Program-made: the position numbers and the translations under genes | Shown here: positions 8,892 to 16,874 of the stretch, one piece after another | Position numbering within the stretch: position 1 is the first letter of the stretch | Layout of the letters: each line of letters opens with the position of its first letter | The notes under the pieces: generated by a model | What the model saw: the letters and a program-made list of their open reading frames with translations, nothing else | Told to the model about the DNA's origin: nothing | The model's database searches: none | NCBI RefSeq assembly: GCF_010747415.1 | Contig: NZ_JAAGNZ010000001.1 | Location: 3,348,001-3,412,000 of the forward strand | Length of the DNA stretch: 64,000 nt | Source of the DNA: Spirosoma agri | GTDB lineage: Bacteria > Bacteroidota > Bacteroidia > Cytophagales > Spirosomataceae | Direction: 5' to 3'

Positions 8892-9023
8892 TGTAGAGAC
8901 GCAATCCCTTGCGTCTCATACGCGTCAGCAATACATTACACTTACAAATCAGACTTAAACGCGCCTATTGCTTACGCGTGATATTGCTGGCGCGTATGAG
9001 ACGCAAGGGATTGCGTCTCTACA
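8892..9023. repeat. nested palindromic element (REP/MITE-like)
   Basis: Two arms (about 8892-8933 and 8982-9023) are near-perfect inverted copies. Each arm is itself a hairpin, GAGACGCAA-TCCC-TTGCGTCTC. The core word gtagagacgcaatcccttg resembles dispersed REP-like repeats found in several genomes. It lies between the ends of two convergent genes (ECF sigma and M19 dipeptidase), where it may also end transcription from both sides. No open reading frame lies inside, so if mobile it depends on an outside enzyme. Confidence 0.75.
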
Positions 9024-9037
9024 TAAGAAAATCCATA

Positions 9038-10114
9038 TTACGTAATCGCCCACGCCTTGCGCAGAAAACGCAGCCAGTTGCCGTGCATGACGTTCGTAAT
9101 GTCCAGTTCAGTGTACCCCCGCTGACGCAACAGATCAGGAATTTTCTGTAAGTCGGCAATCGTTTCCAGATCGTAGGGGCACTGTTCCTTGCCGAACGCA
9201 CCATCCAGATCCGAGCCAATGCCGATGTGATTGGCATTTCCGGCAATTTGACAAATATGGTCCAGGTGATCAATCATCACCGCCAGATTGCAGTTCGTTC
9301 CTTCGGGTGTCGACTGACCGCGCACCCAGCCTGGAACCATCATCCAGGCGTCAAGAGCTCCCCCAATGACCGCATCGCGGGCAATCAATTCCTTAATTTG
9401 TTCGTCGCTGAACTGACGGTTGTGGTTCACCAGAGCCCGGCAGTTATTATGGCTTGCCCAGACCGGTCCGCTGAAGTAGTCCAGCGCTTCCCAAAAACTA
9501 TCGTCGCACAGGTGGGTAGCATCCAGAATCATGTTGAACCGCTCCATTTCCTGAAGCAATGCTTGGCCTGCTGCGCCCATAAACCCCGTGGCATCGGTGC
9601 CCTGCGCGTATCGACCCGGACCGTAGTGAGCGGGGCCAATAGCCCGCAGCCCGTATGCATGGGCGCGTTCTACGTAGGCCGGAGTAATGATCGAATCGGC
9701 TCCTTCCAGACTCAGGATATAACCGACTGGTTTTCCATCGTTTGGTTCATCGTTACTCCAAAGCGTCAGGTGGTTCTCCAGACTGGCCAGATCGCGAATC
9801 TGCACCATCTCCCCCGCTTCTTCCATGGTTTTGTACCAGATTTGCTGGGCCTGCGTCTGTGCCCATGCCTGCTCCGGCGACTGCCAGCCGGGCAGTGGAT
9901 TGTCGGGGGCGACGTACCGGGCAATCTGCGTAGCCACGACCAGACCCACATTACCCCGGCGCAAATCGGGCAGCGAAACGGTAGCCTTCGCCCGATCCGG
10001 CTTGTCGGTCATACCCCGTTCACGTTCCCGAAGGCGTTCGACCGGCTGGCGCAGATCGCGATTCCATTCCATCGCGTTCATGCTCAGATCAAGATGGGCG
10101 TCTATTGTAAACAT
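9038..10114 (-). CDS. membrane dipeptidase-like peptidase, family M19
   Basis: The ATG at 10114 (MFTIDAHLDLSMNAMEWNRD) gives 358 residues. A longer frame to 10234 would run into the upstream coding region and adds a non-homologous start. Family M19 zinc ligands are visible: HxD in IDAHLD, the glutamate in LSLEGADS, histidines in DATHLCDD and ASHNNCRALVNH, and the closing IGIGSDLDG. Family members cleave dipeptides, often tolerating a C-terminal D-amino acid. There is no signal peptide. It is the last gene of a minus-strand run with a D-threonine-aldolase-like enzyme and a RidA protein, which supports a role in using D-amino-acid-containing dipeptides. Substrate is inferred. Confidence 0.88.
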   Translation of the reverse strand: MFTIDAHLDLSMNAMEWNRDLRQPVERLRERERGMTDKPDRAKATVSLPDLRRGNVGLVVATQIARYVAPDNPLPGWQSPEQAWAQTQAQQIWYKTMEEAGEMVQIRDLASLENHLTLWSNDEPNDGKPVGYILSLEGADSIITPAYVERAHAYGLRAIGPAHYGPGRYAQGTDATGFMGAAGQALLQEMERFNMILDATHLCDDSFWEALDYFSGPVWASHNNCRALVNHNRQFSDEQIKELIARDAVIGGALDAWMMVPGWVRGQSTPEGTNCNLAVMIDHLDHICQIAGNANHIGIGSDLDGAFGKEQCPYDLETIADLQKIPDLLRQRGYTELDITNVMHGNWLRFLRKAWAIT

Positions 10115-10194
10115 TCGTGTCGTTTCTACTAGATGGTGTTTCGTAGGGCAGGCAACCGCCATGAATAGCTGGATCGCCCGCCATACGGAACGAA

Positions 10195-11310
10195 TTAAAC
10201 GGATAATTTGCGGTCTCGGGCAATGGTTAGCCACTCCCCGGAGACTTCACCAGCTTCGATGGTATACGCCCGTTCATACAGGGCTACGGTCGGGCAAATG
10301 TGGTTCGGCAGTCCGTACAACACATCACCGATCTGATACGAATGGCCGGGACCGGCTTCGACAACCAGATGCTCTTCGCTCTGCCCGACAGCCTTCAATT
10401 CCGGCGCATTCAGGAACGTAACGCGCTGGGCTAAGTCCCCCTCGGGAGCCACCGATTTATGGCCTAGATCCAGACAAACCGTTGTGGCGTCGGGTAACGA
10501 AATAACCCGCGCGACAACGAGTGCAGCCGTCAGAAACGGTTGTTCCGGCAAGCCAGCCTGATAGCCTTTGTCCCAGTAAATAAACGTACCGGGGCTACAC
10601 TCGACATCCGCCCGTTTTGCGTGAATTGGGAACGTCGGGCTCCCTCCCACCACAAGTGCCGGTGTTGCAAAACCCCGTTCTACCAGCGTTTCCTGGAGTT
10701 GTTTTACGGGCTGGAAGGCAGCATCACAGTCAACTGTCCGGGCGGCTAGATCCGGATTTCGAAGGTGACCGTCGTAGGCATGCAAGCCAACCGGCCGGAC
10801 ACCAACCAACTGACTCAGTTCGGCGTAGAGCGTCAACACCGCATCGCCGGGACTAATACCCGTACGGTTCATACCTACGTTCAGGTCGATATACACGGGA
10901 ACAATACGATCCGCTTCAACAGCTAGCTCCGACAGATGCTGAGCCGTAGTCAGGTTATCAACCAGACAGGCGAACTGGGTTTCCGGGTACGCGTTCATCA
11001 GCGCCAACAACCGGTGCATTTTCGGAACGCTGGGTTGATAGGCCAGCAGAACATCGTTTGCCCCGCAATAAGCCAGCATTTCGGCTTCGGCAATTGTCGC
11101 GCATTTGAACTTGGTGATACCCGCATCCAGCATCAGCCGGGTGGCTTCCCGCGACTTGTTCGTTTTTACGTGCGGCCGGAGTCGGTTCACATCGTCGATG
11201 GCGTCGATGAGTAACTGGATATTTGCCTGAACACGGTCGGGATAGATGACCAGTGCGGGTGTATCCAGCTGGCTAGCGTCGTCGAGTTGATACCAGGGGG
11301 TTTGTTCCAT
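10195..11310 (-). CDS. D-threonine aldolase / D-serine dehydratase-like PLP enzyme (alanine racemase fold III)
   Basis: This 371-residue protein has an N-terminal alanine-racemase-type barrel with the PLP lysine in RPHVKTNKS and a C-terminal D-threonine-aldolase-like domain carrying the metal pair H-x-C in PNHICPT. Both active-site features of the DTA/DSD1 group are therefore present. Members act on D-threonine, D-serine or related beta-hydroxy D-amino acids. The start is 2 bases after the stop of the upstream RidA gene, so the two are almost certainly co-transcribed. RidA would dispose of reactive enamine/imine products of such PLP chemistry. Exact substrate is not determined. Confidence 0.87.
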   Translation of the reverse strand: MEQTPWYQLDDASQLDTPALVIYPDRVQANIQLLIDAIDDVNRLRPHVKTNKSREATRLMLDAGITKFKCATIAEAEMLAYCGANDVLLAYQPSVPKMHRLLALMNAYPETQFACLVDNLTTAQHLSELAVEADRIVPVYIDLNVGMNRTGISPGDAVLTLYAELSQLVGVRPVGLHAYDGHLRNPDLAARTVDCDAAFQPVKQLQETLVERGFATPALVVGGSPTFPIHAKRADVECSPGTFIYWDKGYQAGLPEQPFLTAALVVARVISLPDATTVCLDLGHKSVAPEGDLAQRVTFLNAPELKAVGQSEEHLVVEAGPGHSYQIGDVLYGLPNHICPTVALYERAYTIEAGEVSGEWLTIARDRKLSV

Positions 11311-11312
11311 GA

Positions 11313-11789
11313 TTAGGCTAATTCAAACAAGGCTTCCACTTCGACCGGAATGTTGTCGGGCAGCGAGCCCATCCCAACCGCCGAGCGAACGCCAATGCCG
11401 TTGTCCGTGCCCCATACGTCGGCGAACAGTTCACTGCATCCATTGATGATGTATGGATGGCGTTCGAATTCGGGAACGCAGTTTACCATGCCCAGCACTT
11501 TAATAACGCGCTTCACCCGGTCGAGGCTTCCCAGGTGGGTTTTGATGGTCGACAGAATGGTCAGCCCAACCTGCCGGGCGGCCAGTTTTCCTGCTTCCAT
11601 GTCTATATCGGCCCCGATACGGCCAATAATCAGGCTTTTATCGTCCCGAACCGGACCATGACCCGATACATACAAATACTTTCCGTCGATGAGGTACGGT
11701 TTATAAACACCCAGTGGTTGAGGGGCAGGCGGCAAAGAAAGGCCGGTTTGGGCAAAGGCAATTTCGGGTGTTAATACATCAACTTGCAT
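11313..11789 (-). CDS. RidA/YjgF-family enamine/imine deaminase (cytosolic)
   Basis: This 158-residue protein is slightly longer than the classic 130-residue RidA and belongs to the YjgF/Rid superfamily. The substrate-carboxylate-binding arginine is visible in GVRSAVGMGSLPDNIPVEVE near the C-terminus. Rid proteins hydrolyse 2-aminoacrylate-type intermediates released by PLP enzymes. It has no signal peptide and is followed after 2 bases by the D-threonine-aldolase-like PLP gene, an apt functional pairing. A second, exported RidA lies 3 kb upstream in the same array. The 246 bases upstream probably hold a promoter for this three-gene unit. Confidence 0.9.
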   Translation of the reverse strand: MQVDVLTPEIAFAQTGLSLPPAPQPLGVYKPYLIDGKYLYVSGHGPVRDDKSLIIGRIGADIDMEAGKLAARQVGLTILSTIKTHLGSLDRVKRVIKVLGMVNCVPEFERHPYIINGCSELFADVWGTDNGIGVRSAVGMGSLPDNIPVEVEALFELA

Positions 11790-12035
11790 AATAACTTGAT
11801 TTTAAGCAAAACAATTGAGTAATGAGGCTTTTACCAGAACAGCCGTAGCCATACAATCGCTACGGTATTAGTCGTGTAACGCTCAAACTTAACGGAAAAT
11901 AGTTGTTTAATGGTCAGCGGACAGATCATCAATTAGTGAACGTTTGCGGCCATCAGCCCTTTTTCGTACGTGTCTTCTCGCCGATACACGCAGAGGAAAA
12001 GCCGATTTTTCGCGGATGATACGTGAATCGCCATG

Positions 12036-13313
12036 CTACGAACGGGGCGTCTGCGTTACGACAACCGGGATGGCAATGCCGTTCAAATCGTAGACAATCT
12101 TACCCTTACGAATGGTCATCTCGCATTCGAGCTTCTGCTTGCCAACGATTTTGTGACCAGTATAGTCGAAGAACCCGAAGTAACCCGTATCACGCACCTC
12201 AAACTGCCCTCCCCGAACGTTCAGGATCGCAATGTCGGCAACTGCACCCACGGACAAATGACCGAGTTCGGGTCGCCGGATCGCCTGCGCCGAATGCCAG
12301 GTGCTGGCCTCGATGACACTCGGTACATCCATCCCCATCGCCATAAATTTCGACATAACATTGAGCATATCTTTCATCGCATTGTTCATGCTGCCCGTGT
12401 GAATATCGGTACTAATGGTATTGGGGTAAAAGCCACTTTTCAAGGCCGGAATCGCCTGCGAAAATGCGAAGCTGATCCCACCGTACCCAACGTCGAACAA
12501 AACGCCTTTTTTCTGTGCTTCCCGGACGAATGGTTTTACTGTACCGGTTGCCGCGTCGAGAATGGGCTCACGCGTTTTTAGCTGCCCGAAACAATGCGTG
12601 TAGATGTCGCCGGGGCGCAGGTGTTTGGTAAACAGTTCTTCGAGGGACAGCATCGGGGTGCTACTACCGAAATCGATCATGACCGGTAGGTTCGCCAGTT
12701 TCCCTGCTTCGATGGCTCGCTCGGTGGGTGTCCAGTTGTAGCCGCTGTAGTGGGCCAGCTTAACGCCGACTACTAGATCAGGATACTGTTTTGCCATGTC
12801 GGCGGTCAGACGGGCGTCCATGTCGTCCAGATTCTGTTCGACCTTACCACCCCGCATACCGCTTCCGACAATGTTCAGCAAAGCCAGCACCCGCGTCTGT
12901 GAGCGATCAATCGTCTGGCTCTTAAAGGTTGGAAAGTCGCGCCAGCCCGAACAGCCCGCATCCACAATGGTCGTTACGCCGTTGCGGAACGTAAAACCGT
13001 CGGGTGGCAAAGCATTCGGGCCATTGCTATACGCCTGATCGGGATTCGTCCCGAAAAAAACGTGGGTGTGAATGTCGATCAGGCCCGGCGTCACCAACAA
13101 CCCTTTCGCATCGACAACCTGTGCAACGCCCTGCGTATCAATATTTTTTTCGACCTTACTGATTTTACCATCCCGGATGGCAACGTCCAGAATGCCATCA
13201 ATCTTGTTTTTCGGGTCGATAACGTGTCCGCCTTTGATGACAATACTGTACGGCTGAGCACACGCCATTTTTCCGGCGAAGAGAATAAACAGCCAAAGAA
13301 CGACCTGTTTCAC
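12036..13313 (-). CDS. exported amidohydrolase/deacetylase-family metallohydrolase
   Basis: This 425-residue protein has a Sec signal peptide (MKQVVLWLFILFAGKMACAQ), then a dihydroorotase-like amidohydrolase barrel. Metal-site residues are visible: H82-x-H84 (GLIDIHTHVF), the probable carboxylated lysine in VVGVKLAHYSG, a histidine in DIYTHCFG and the aspartate in STDIHTGSMN. The family removes acyl groups from amino acids or opens cyclic amides. Relatives often stand beside the SelA/DgaE-like PLP enzyme, exactly as here (next gene upstream). It is therefore probably a periplasmic step on an acylated amino acid or amino sugar acid. The specific substrate cannot be named. Confidence 0.85.
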   Translation of the reverse strand: MKQVVLWLFILFAGKMACAQPYSIVIKGGHVIDPKNKIDGILDVAIRDGKISKVEKNIDTQGVAQVVDAKGLLVTPGLIDIHTHVFFGTNPDQAYSNGPNALPPDGFTFRNGVTTIVDAGCSGWRDFPTFKSQTIDRSQTRVLALLNIVGSGMRGGKVEQNLDDMDARLTADMAKQYPDLVVGVKLAHYSGYNWTPTERAIEAGKLANLPVMIDFGSSTPMLSLEELFTKHLRPGDIYTHCFGQLKTREPILDAATGTVKPFVREAQKKGVLFDVGYGGISFAFSQAIPALKSGFYPNTISTDIHTGSMNNAMKDMLNVMSKFMAMGMDVPSVIEASTWHSAQAIRRPELGHLSVGAVADIAILNVRGGQFEVRDTGYFGFFDYTGHKIVGKQKLECEMTIRKGKIVYDLNGIAIPVVVTQTPRS

Positions 13314-13386
13314 GATTGGATCTTTCTAGAATAAACGAATGATTTCCCGGCAAGGCCGCTTTCGGTCTACCCAGCCAGAGACCTGC

Positions 13387-14610
13387 CTAAACAGCCGCTT
13401 TGGACAGTTCTTCCTTGATCCGACGCGCCACAATTTTTTCCTGACCGGGTTTCAGCATCCAGACCGTTACGCCGATGTGGCTGGGTCCGCTACCGCCTAC
13501 TTCAATCGACGGGTCACCTTTCCGGAGTGCTTCCTGTAGCTCTTTTCCGGTCAGATGAAGTTTATCGGGGTCCCACGAGATACGGAGTGTAGGCGTATGA
13601 TTGCCCAACGGCGGAACGTGTACGTCCGTCTTAACTCCGCTGACGGTTTTCACCGCGCTTTCGATATGGGCGGTGTTGTCTTCCCACATTTTCCAGACTT
13701 TACCGTGGTCCTCGTTGATGAATCGTTCCAGCGCCACATACATGCCCAGAATTTCTTCTTTGTTTACTTTCATGCCCCGACCGATGTTGAAACCGCGGGG
13801 AGGCATGTGCAAACGAGCCGCCGATATAATGTCTTTTTTGCCCATCAGCAGACCGGCGCTTTGCGGCCCCCGCATGGCTTTACCACCCGATACGACCACA
13901 AAACTGAACCCCATCTCATTGAATCGCCATAGGTTCTCTACCGGCGGCACATCGGCAGCAATGTCGATGGATGTGGGGATGTTGTGCTTTTTGCCCAGGG
14001 CTACCCATTCTTCGTGCATGATCTTGCCCTTGTCGGCTTCGATGTGCAGAAAATGCATGAGCGCGGTCTTTTCGTTGATGGCTTTTTCGACATCCTCGGC
14101 GGTCTCTACCTGAATGATTTTACAGCCCGTATTGGTCAGTGCGTGGTTATACACGATGTCGTGGGCTTTCTGGCAGATCACCTCCGTTTTCATCCCGGTT
14201 CCTGTCAGGTGAGGCAGTTGCTCTACTTTTTTCAGGTCCATGCCGGTCAAGATACCCGCCAGACCAAGCGTCATCCCGGAAAAAGCGCCCGACGTAACCA
14301 CGGCTGCTTCCGAATGAACCATCTGCGCAATCTTCGCTCCTACTTTGTCCTGAATCTCGTCAAGTAGACAAAATTCTTTGGCACCGTTCTGAATAGCTTC
14401 CAGCACTTCGTCGTGCATAAGCGATCCGGTCATGTAGGTCAGCGTACCAGCCGCATTGATGAAAGTGCGCACGCCTAACTCCTTGAACAGATCTCGTTTG
14501 GGGGCCGCTGTTGGAGCGGCCGTTACCGTTATCGGGAGAGCCCCGCCGACCAATCCACCGACGAGCGTTCCGCTCGATAACCGCTTGATGAGTTTTCGTC
14601 TGCTTAACAT
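13387..14610 (-). CDS. exported SelA/DgaE-like PLP-dependent enzyme
   Basis: This 407-residue protein resembles D-glucosaminate-6-phosphate ammonia lyase (DgaE) and SelA-type aspartate-aminotransferase folds. The Schiff-base lysine is K244 in VVSGGKAMRGPQ, with D216 in TSIDIAADVPP likely contacting the PLP pyridine. The N-terminus SRRKLIKRLSSG followed by a glycine/alanine-rich hydrophobic stretch is a twin-arginine signal, which suits a cofactor enzyme exported folded. Neighbours are an exported RidA upstream and an exported amidohydrolase downstream, so the three could form a periplasmic ammonia-lyase or deaminase pathway. Whether it acts on a phosphorylated sugar acid is doubtful given its location. 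Confidence 0.82.
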   Translation of the reverse strand: MLSRRKLIKRLSSGTLVGGLVGGALPITVTAAPTAAPKRDLFKELGVRTFINAAGTLTYMTGSLMHDEVLEAIQNGAKEFCLLDEIQDKVGAKIAQMVHSEAAVVTSGAFSGMTLGLAGILTGMDLKKVEQLPHLTGTGMKTEVICQKAHDIVYNHALTNTGCKIIQVETAEDVEKAINEKTALMHFLHIEADKGKIMHEEWVALGKKHNIPTSIDIAADVPPVENLWRFNEMGFSFVVVSGGKAMRGPQSAGLLMGKKDIISAARLHMPPRGFNIGRGMKVNKEEILGMYVALERFINEDHGKVWKMWEDNTAHIESAVKTVSGVKTDVHVPPLGNHTPTLRISWDPDKLHLTGKELQEALRKGDPSIEVGGSGPSHIGVTVWMLKPGQEKIVARRIKEELSKAAV

Positions 14611-14640
14611 GTGAGTAAGGTTAAAAAAGAGAAAGGTTCG

Positions 14641-15129
14641 TTAGATATAGGCAATGCAATCCATTTCGACCAGTGAGCTACCCGGTACACCCCCGTAAAC
14701 GGCAACGGTCGTGCGTACCGGCGGCTTGTTGCCAAATCGGCCTTTGTAGACTTCGTTCATGCCTTTGTAATCGTTCAAATCATGCAGGTACACGCTTACT
14801 TTCAGGACTTTCTCCATCGATGAACCGGCTTTGATCAACTCTTTCTCGAGTTCTTTCAGCACCTCCTCCGTATGGACCTTAATGTCTCCTTCTTTGTGGT
14901 AGCCTTTCCCGGCAACGAAAACCAGATTGCCCAGCTTGGTCGAACCCGAAAACAAGGGTACGTCGTCCTGCGTCACGACATTAAAGGCTTCTTTCTGCGG
15001 AGCGGCTTCGGTTTTTACCAATTCTGGGGATTCATCGGCGGCAACCGCGTTAGTCGCTGCGCTTAGTCCAGCGACACCGGCAATGGACGAAAAAAGGCGT
15101 TTTAAAATGGATCGACGTTGTGCTTTCAT
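14641..15129 (-). CDS. exported RidA-family protein with twin-arginine-type signal
   Basis: This 162-residue protein begins MKAQRRSILKRLFSSIAGVAG, a twin-arginine-like signal, followed by a standard RidA domain. The conserved arginine is in PPVRTTVAVYGG and the C-terminus is LVEMDCIAYI. RidA proteins are normally cytosolic, so export with a neighbouring exported PLP enzyme (start 30 bases downstream of this stop) is notable. The natural reading is that 2-aminoacrylate-like products formed by the PLP enzyme outside the cytoplasm are hydrolysed on site. It lies between the GH29 gene and the PLP gene in the same minus-strand array. Confidence 0.87.
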   Translation of the reverse strand: MKAQRRSILKRLFSSIAGVAGLSAATNAVAADESPELVKTEAAPQKEAFNVVTQDDVPLFSGSTKLGNLVFVAGKGYHKEGDIKVHTEEVLKELEKELIKAGSSMEKVLKVSVYLHDLNDYKGMNEVYKGRFGNKPPVRTTVAVYGGVPGSSLVEMDCIAYI

Positions 15130-15209
15130 GAGCGAATTAACTGTTTGAGGGTATCGTTTTCTGTAGTTTTGCGCGTTTTTGGCCTACTCCTGCGCTCCGG
15201 TTTTACGCT

Positions 15210-16862
15210 TTATTCCAAGCGTAGCTTACTGATTTTCTGCGTATTGCCGTCAATCTTCAACCCGTCTTGGTACAGAATGGCCCGGTATTCGATTTCGTCG
15301 TAGGTGTTAATATTGTTGGCTACGATTTCCAGCGTCTGCGCACCCGGCTTCGAGATGGGATACACATCCGTTTGGGTCCACTTCTGGTTAAACTCTTCAT
15401 TCAACGAGCTTTGTACCGGACGGTACTCGAAACCAACTTGGTATGTTTTGCCGCTGCCCATCTTCGTTAAATCAGCGGTCAATTTCAGATTACCACTGGC
15501 TGTTTTTTCGGCGTTGACCGTCTTGAAATGGGCTGGTTCAACGGCAGCTTCGACATTTTTCAGCTTAACGACGATTGGATTGGGCCACTTATGGTTGTTG
15601 TAAATCCGCTGCGCCCGAACCACCGAGATCTTGAGTCCTTCCGGTGTTTGCTCGAACCGCGCTTTGCCGTCGTTTGCCGGTTGGTATTCGACAACACTGC
15701 CCGTTTGGCCGAGTACGCTCACTTCGGTTGACGGCGTCGTCTTGACCGATTTCAGCAAAAACGTCCGGCGTTCACCGCGTGGCCAGTCCGGCATATTGGT
15801 CAGGTACGCGTAGACCGTATTGACGTCTTTCTGTTTGGTAAACCAGATATCACCCTCGTTTCGGACAATCCACGGACGAACGTTGTGAACCGCTTCCTGA
15901 TTGATGAAATGCCAGGCCCCGATTTCCATCAACCGCCCTTGTTGCCCTTCGTTGAGGTCACCCCACTGCGTTGGTCCAATGTTAAGCAGATACGATCCGC
16001 CCTTGGCCCGCGATTCGATCAGAATGTCGATCAATTCTGTACCCGATTTATAGTGATCGTTGGTCGGCTTGTAATTCCAGGCGGTTCCCATCGTCATGCA
16101 GCTTTCCCAGGCCGTTGTCAGGGTTTCGCCGGGGAGGTATTGCTCGGGCGTTTCCAGCACACCCCGCGTGACGAGGCAGTTGGGCTGGTATTTCCAGACG
16201 GTTGCTTTCACCTCTTCGCGAAGTACGTCGCTGTCGATAAAAAATAGGTCGACCGGGCCATAGTTCGTCATCAGCTCTTTGCACTGCGCTTCGACAAACT
16301 GTTTGTATTTAGCCTGGAACGGTTTCGCTTTTTCCCAATGATCGTCGCGGGTAATAGCCTTCATGCCGTTGCGGTAGGCGAACGAAAAATCTTCGGGCGA
16401 GTAGTAAAAGCCAACGGCTAACCCCCACTTCCGGCACGCATCGACGTATTGCCGCACGATGTCTTTCTTATAAGGCGTGTTCATCACGCCGAAATCGGTG
16501 GTTTTGGTATCCCACATACAGAAACCGGCGTGGTGCTTCGTCGTGAACATGATGTACTTCATGCCCGCGTTTTTGGCCAGAATCACCAGTTTTTCCGGGT
16601 CCCAGTCTTTCGGGTAGAACGTTTTGGGTAGCTCACTGATGTACCGTTCGACGTAATCGGGCGACGCACCCACCAGCGAGTGACTGATAACAACGCCCAG
16701 TTGGGTATCCACATTCCAGTGGATGAACATCCCGAAACCAGCGTCTTTCAGCCACTCTTCGCGCTGGGGTTTGTTGTGATTCGCCCCAATCTGCGCAAAC
16801 GAACTGATGGTAATAAGCAAAAAAAAGAGAAAGGTTAACCTGTTGATAAGCTGCATAAACAC
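15210..16862 (-). CDS. alpha-L-fucosidase, GH29
   Basis: This 550-residue protein has a signal peptide (start MFMQLINRLTFLFFLLITISSFAQ; the second Met at 16856 is also possible). The GH29 barrel is clear: EEWLKDAGFGMFIHWN, YIMFTTKHHAGFCMW, and the aspartate in YGPVDLFFIDSD, the probable nucleophile region. The GGSYLLNIGPT motif closes the core, and a C-terminal beta-sandwich follows. It removes alpha-L-fucose from glycans in the periplasm. It is 12 bases from the GH20 gene upstream, so both glycosidases are co-expressed with the SusC/D pair. Released fucose has no obvious dedicated pathway in this window. Confidence 0.93.
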   Translation of the reverse strand: MFMQLINRLTFLFFLLITISSFAQIGANHNKPQREEWLKDAGFGMFIHWNVDTQLGVVISHSLVGASPDYVERYISELPKTFYPKDWDPEKLVILAKNAGMKYIMFTTKHHAGFCMWDTKTTDFGVMNTPYKKDIVRQYVDACRKWGLAVGFYYSPEDFSFAYRNGMKAITRDDHWEKAKPFQAKYKQFVEAQCKELMTNYGPVDLFFIDSDVLREEVKATVWKYQPNCLVTRGVLETPEQYLPGETLTTAWESCMTMGTAWNYKPTNDHYKSGTELIDILIESRAKGGSYLLNIGPTQWGDLNEGQQGRLMEIGAWHFINQEAVHNVRPWIVRNEGDIWFTKQKDVNTVYAYLTNMPDWPRGERRTFLLKSVKTTPSTEVSVLGQTGSVVEYQPANDGKARFEQTPEGLKISVVRAQRIYNNHKWPNPIVVKLKNVEAAVEPAHFKTVNAEKTASGNLKLTADLTKMGSGKTYQVGFEYRPVQSSLNEEFNQKWTQTDVYPISKPGAQTLEIVANNINTYDEIEYRAILYQDGLKIDGNTQKISKLRLE

Positions 16863-16874
16863 GTAAACTATAAA

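Noticed and set aside
8892..9023. CRISPR array or rRNA/tRNA fragment
   Set aside because: Only two inverted, not direct, copies; no spacers; no tRNA-like cloverleaf.
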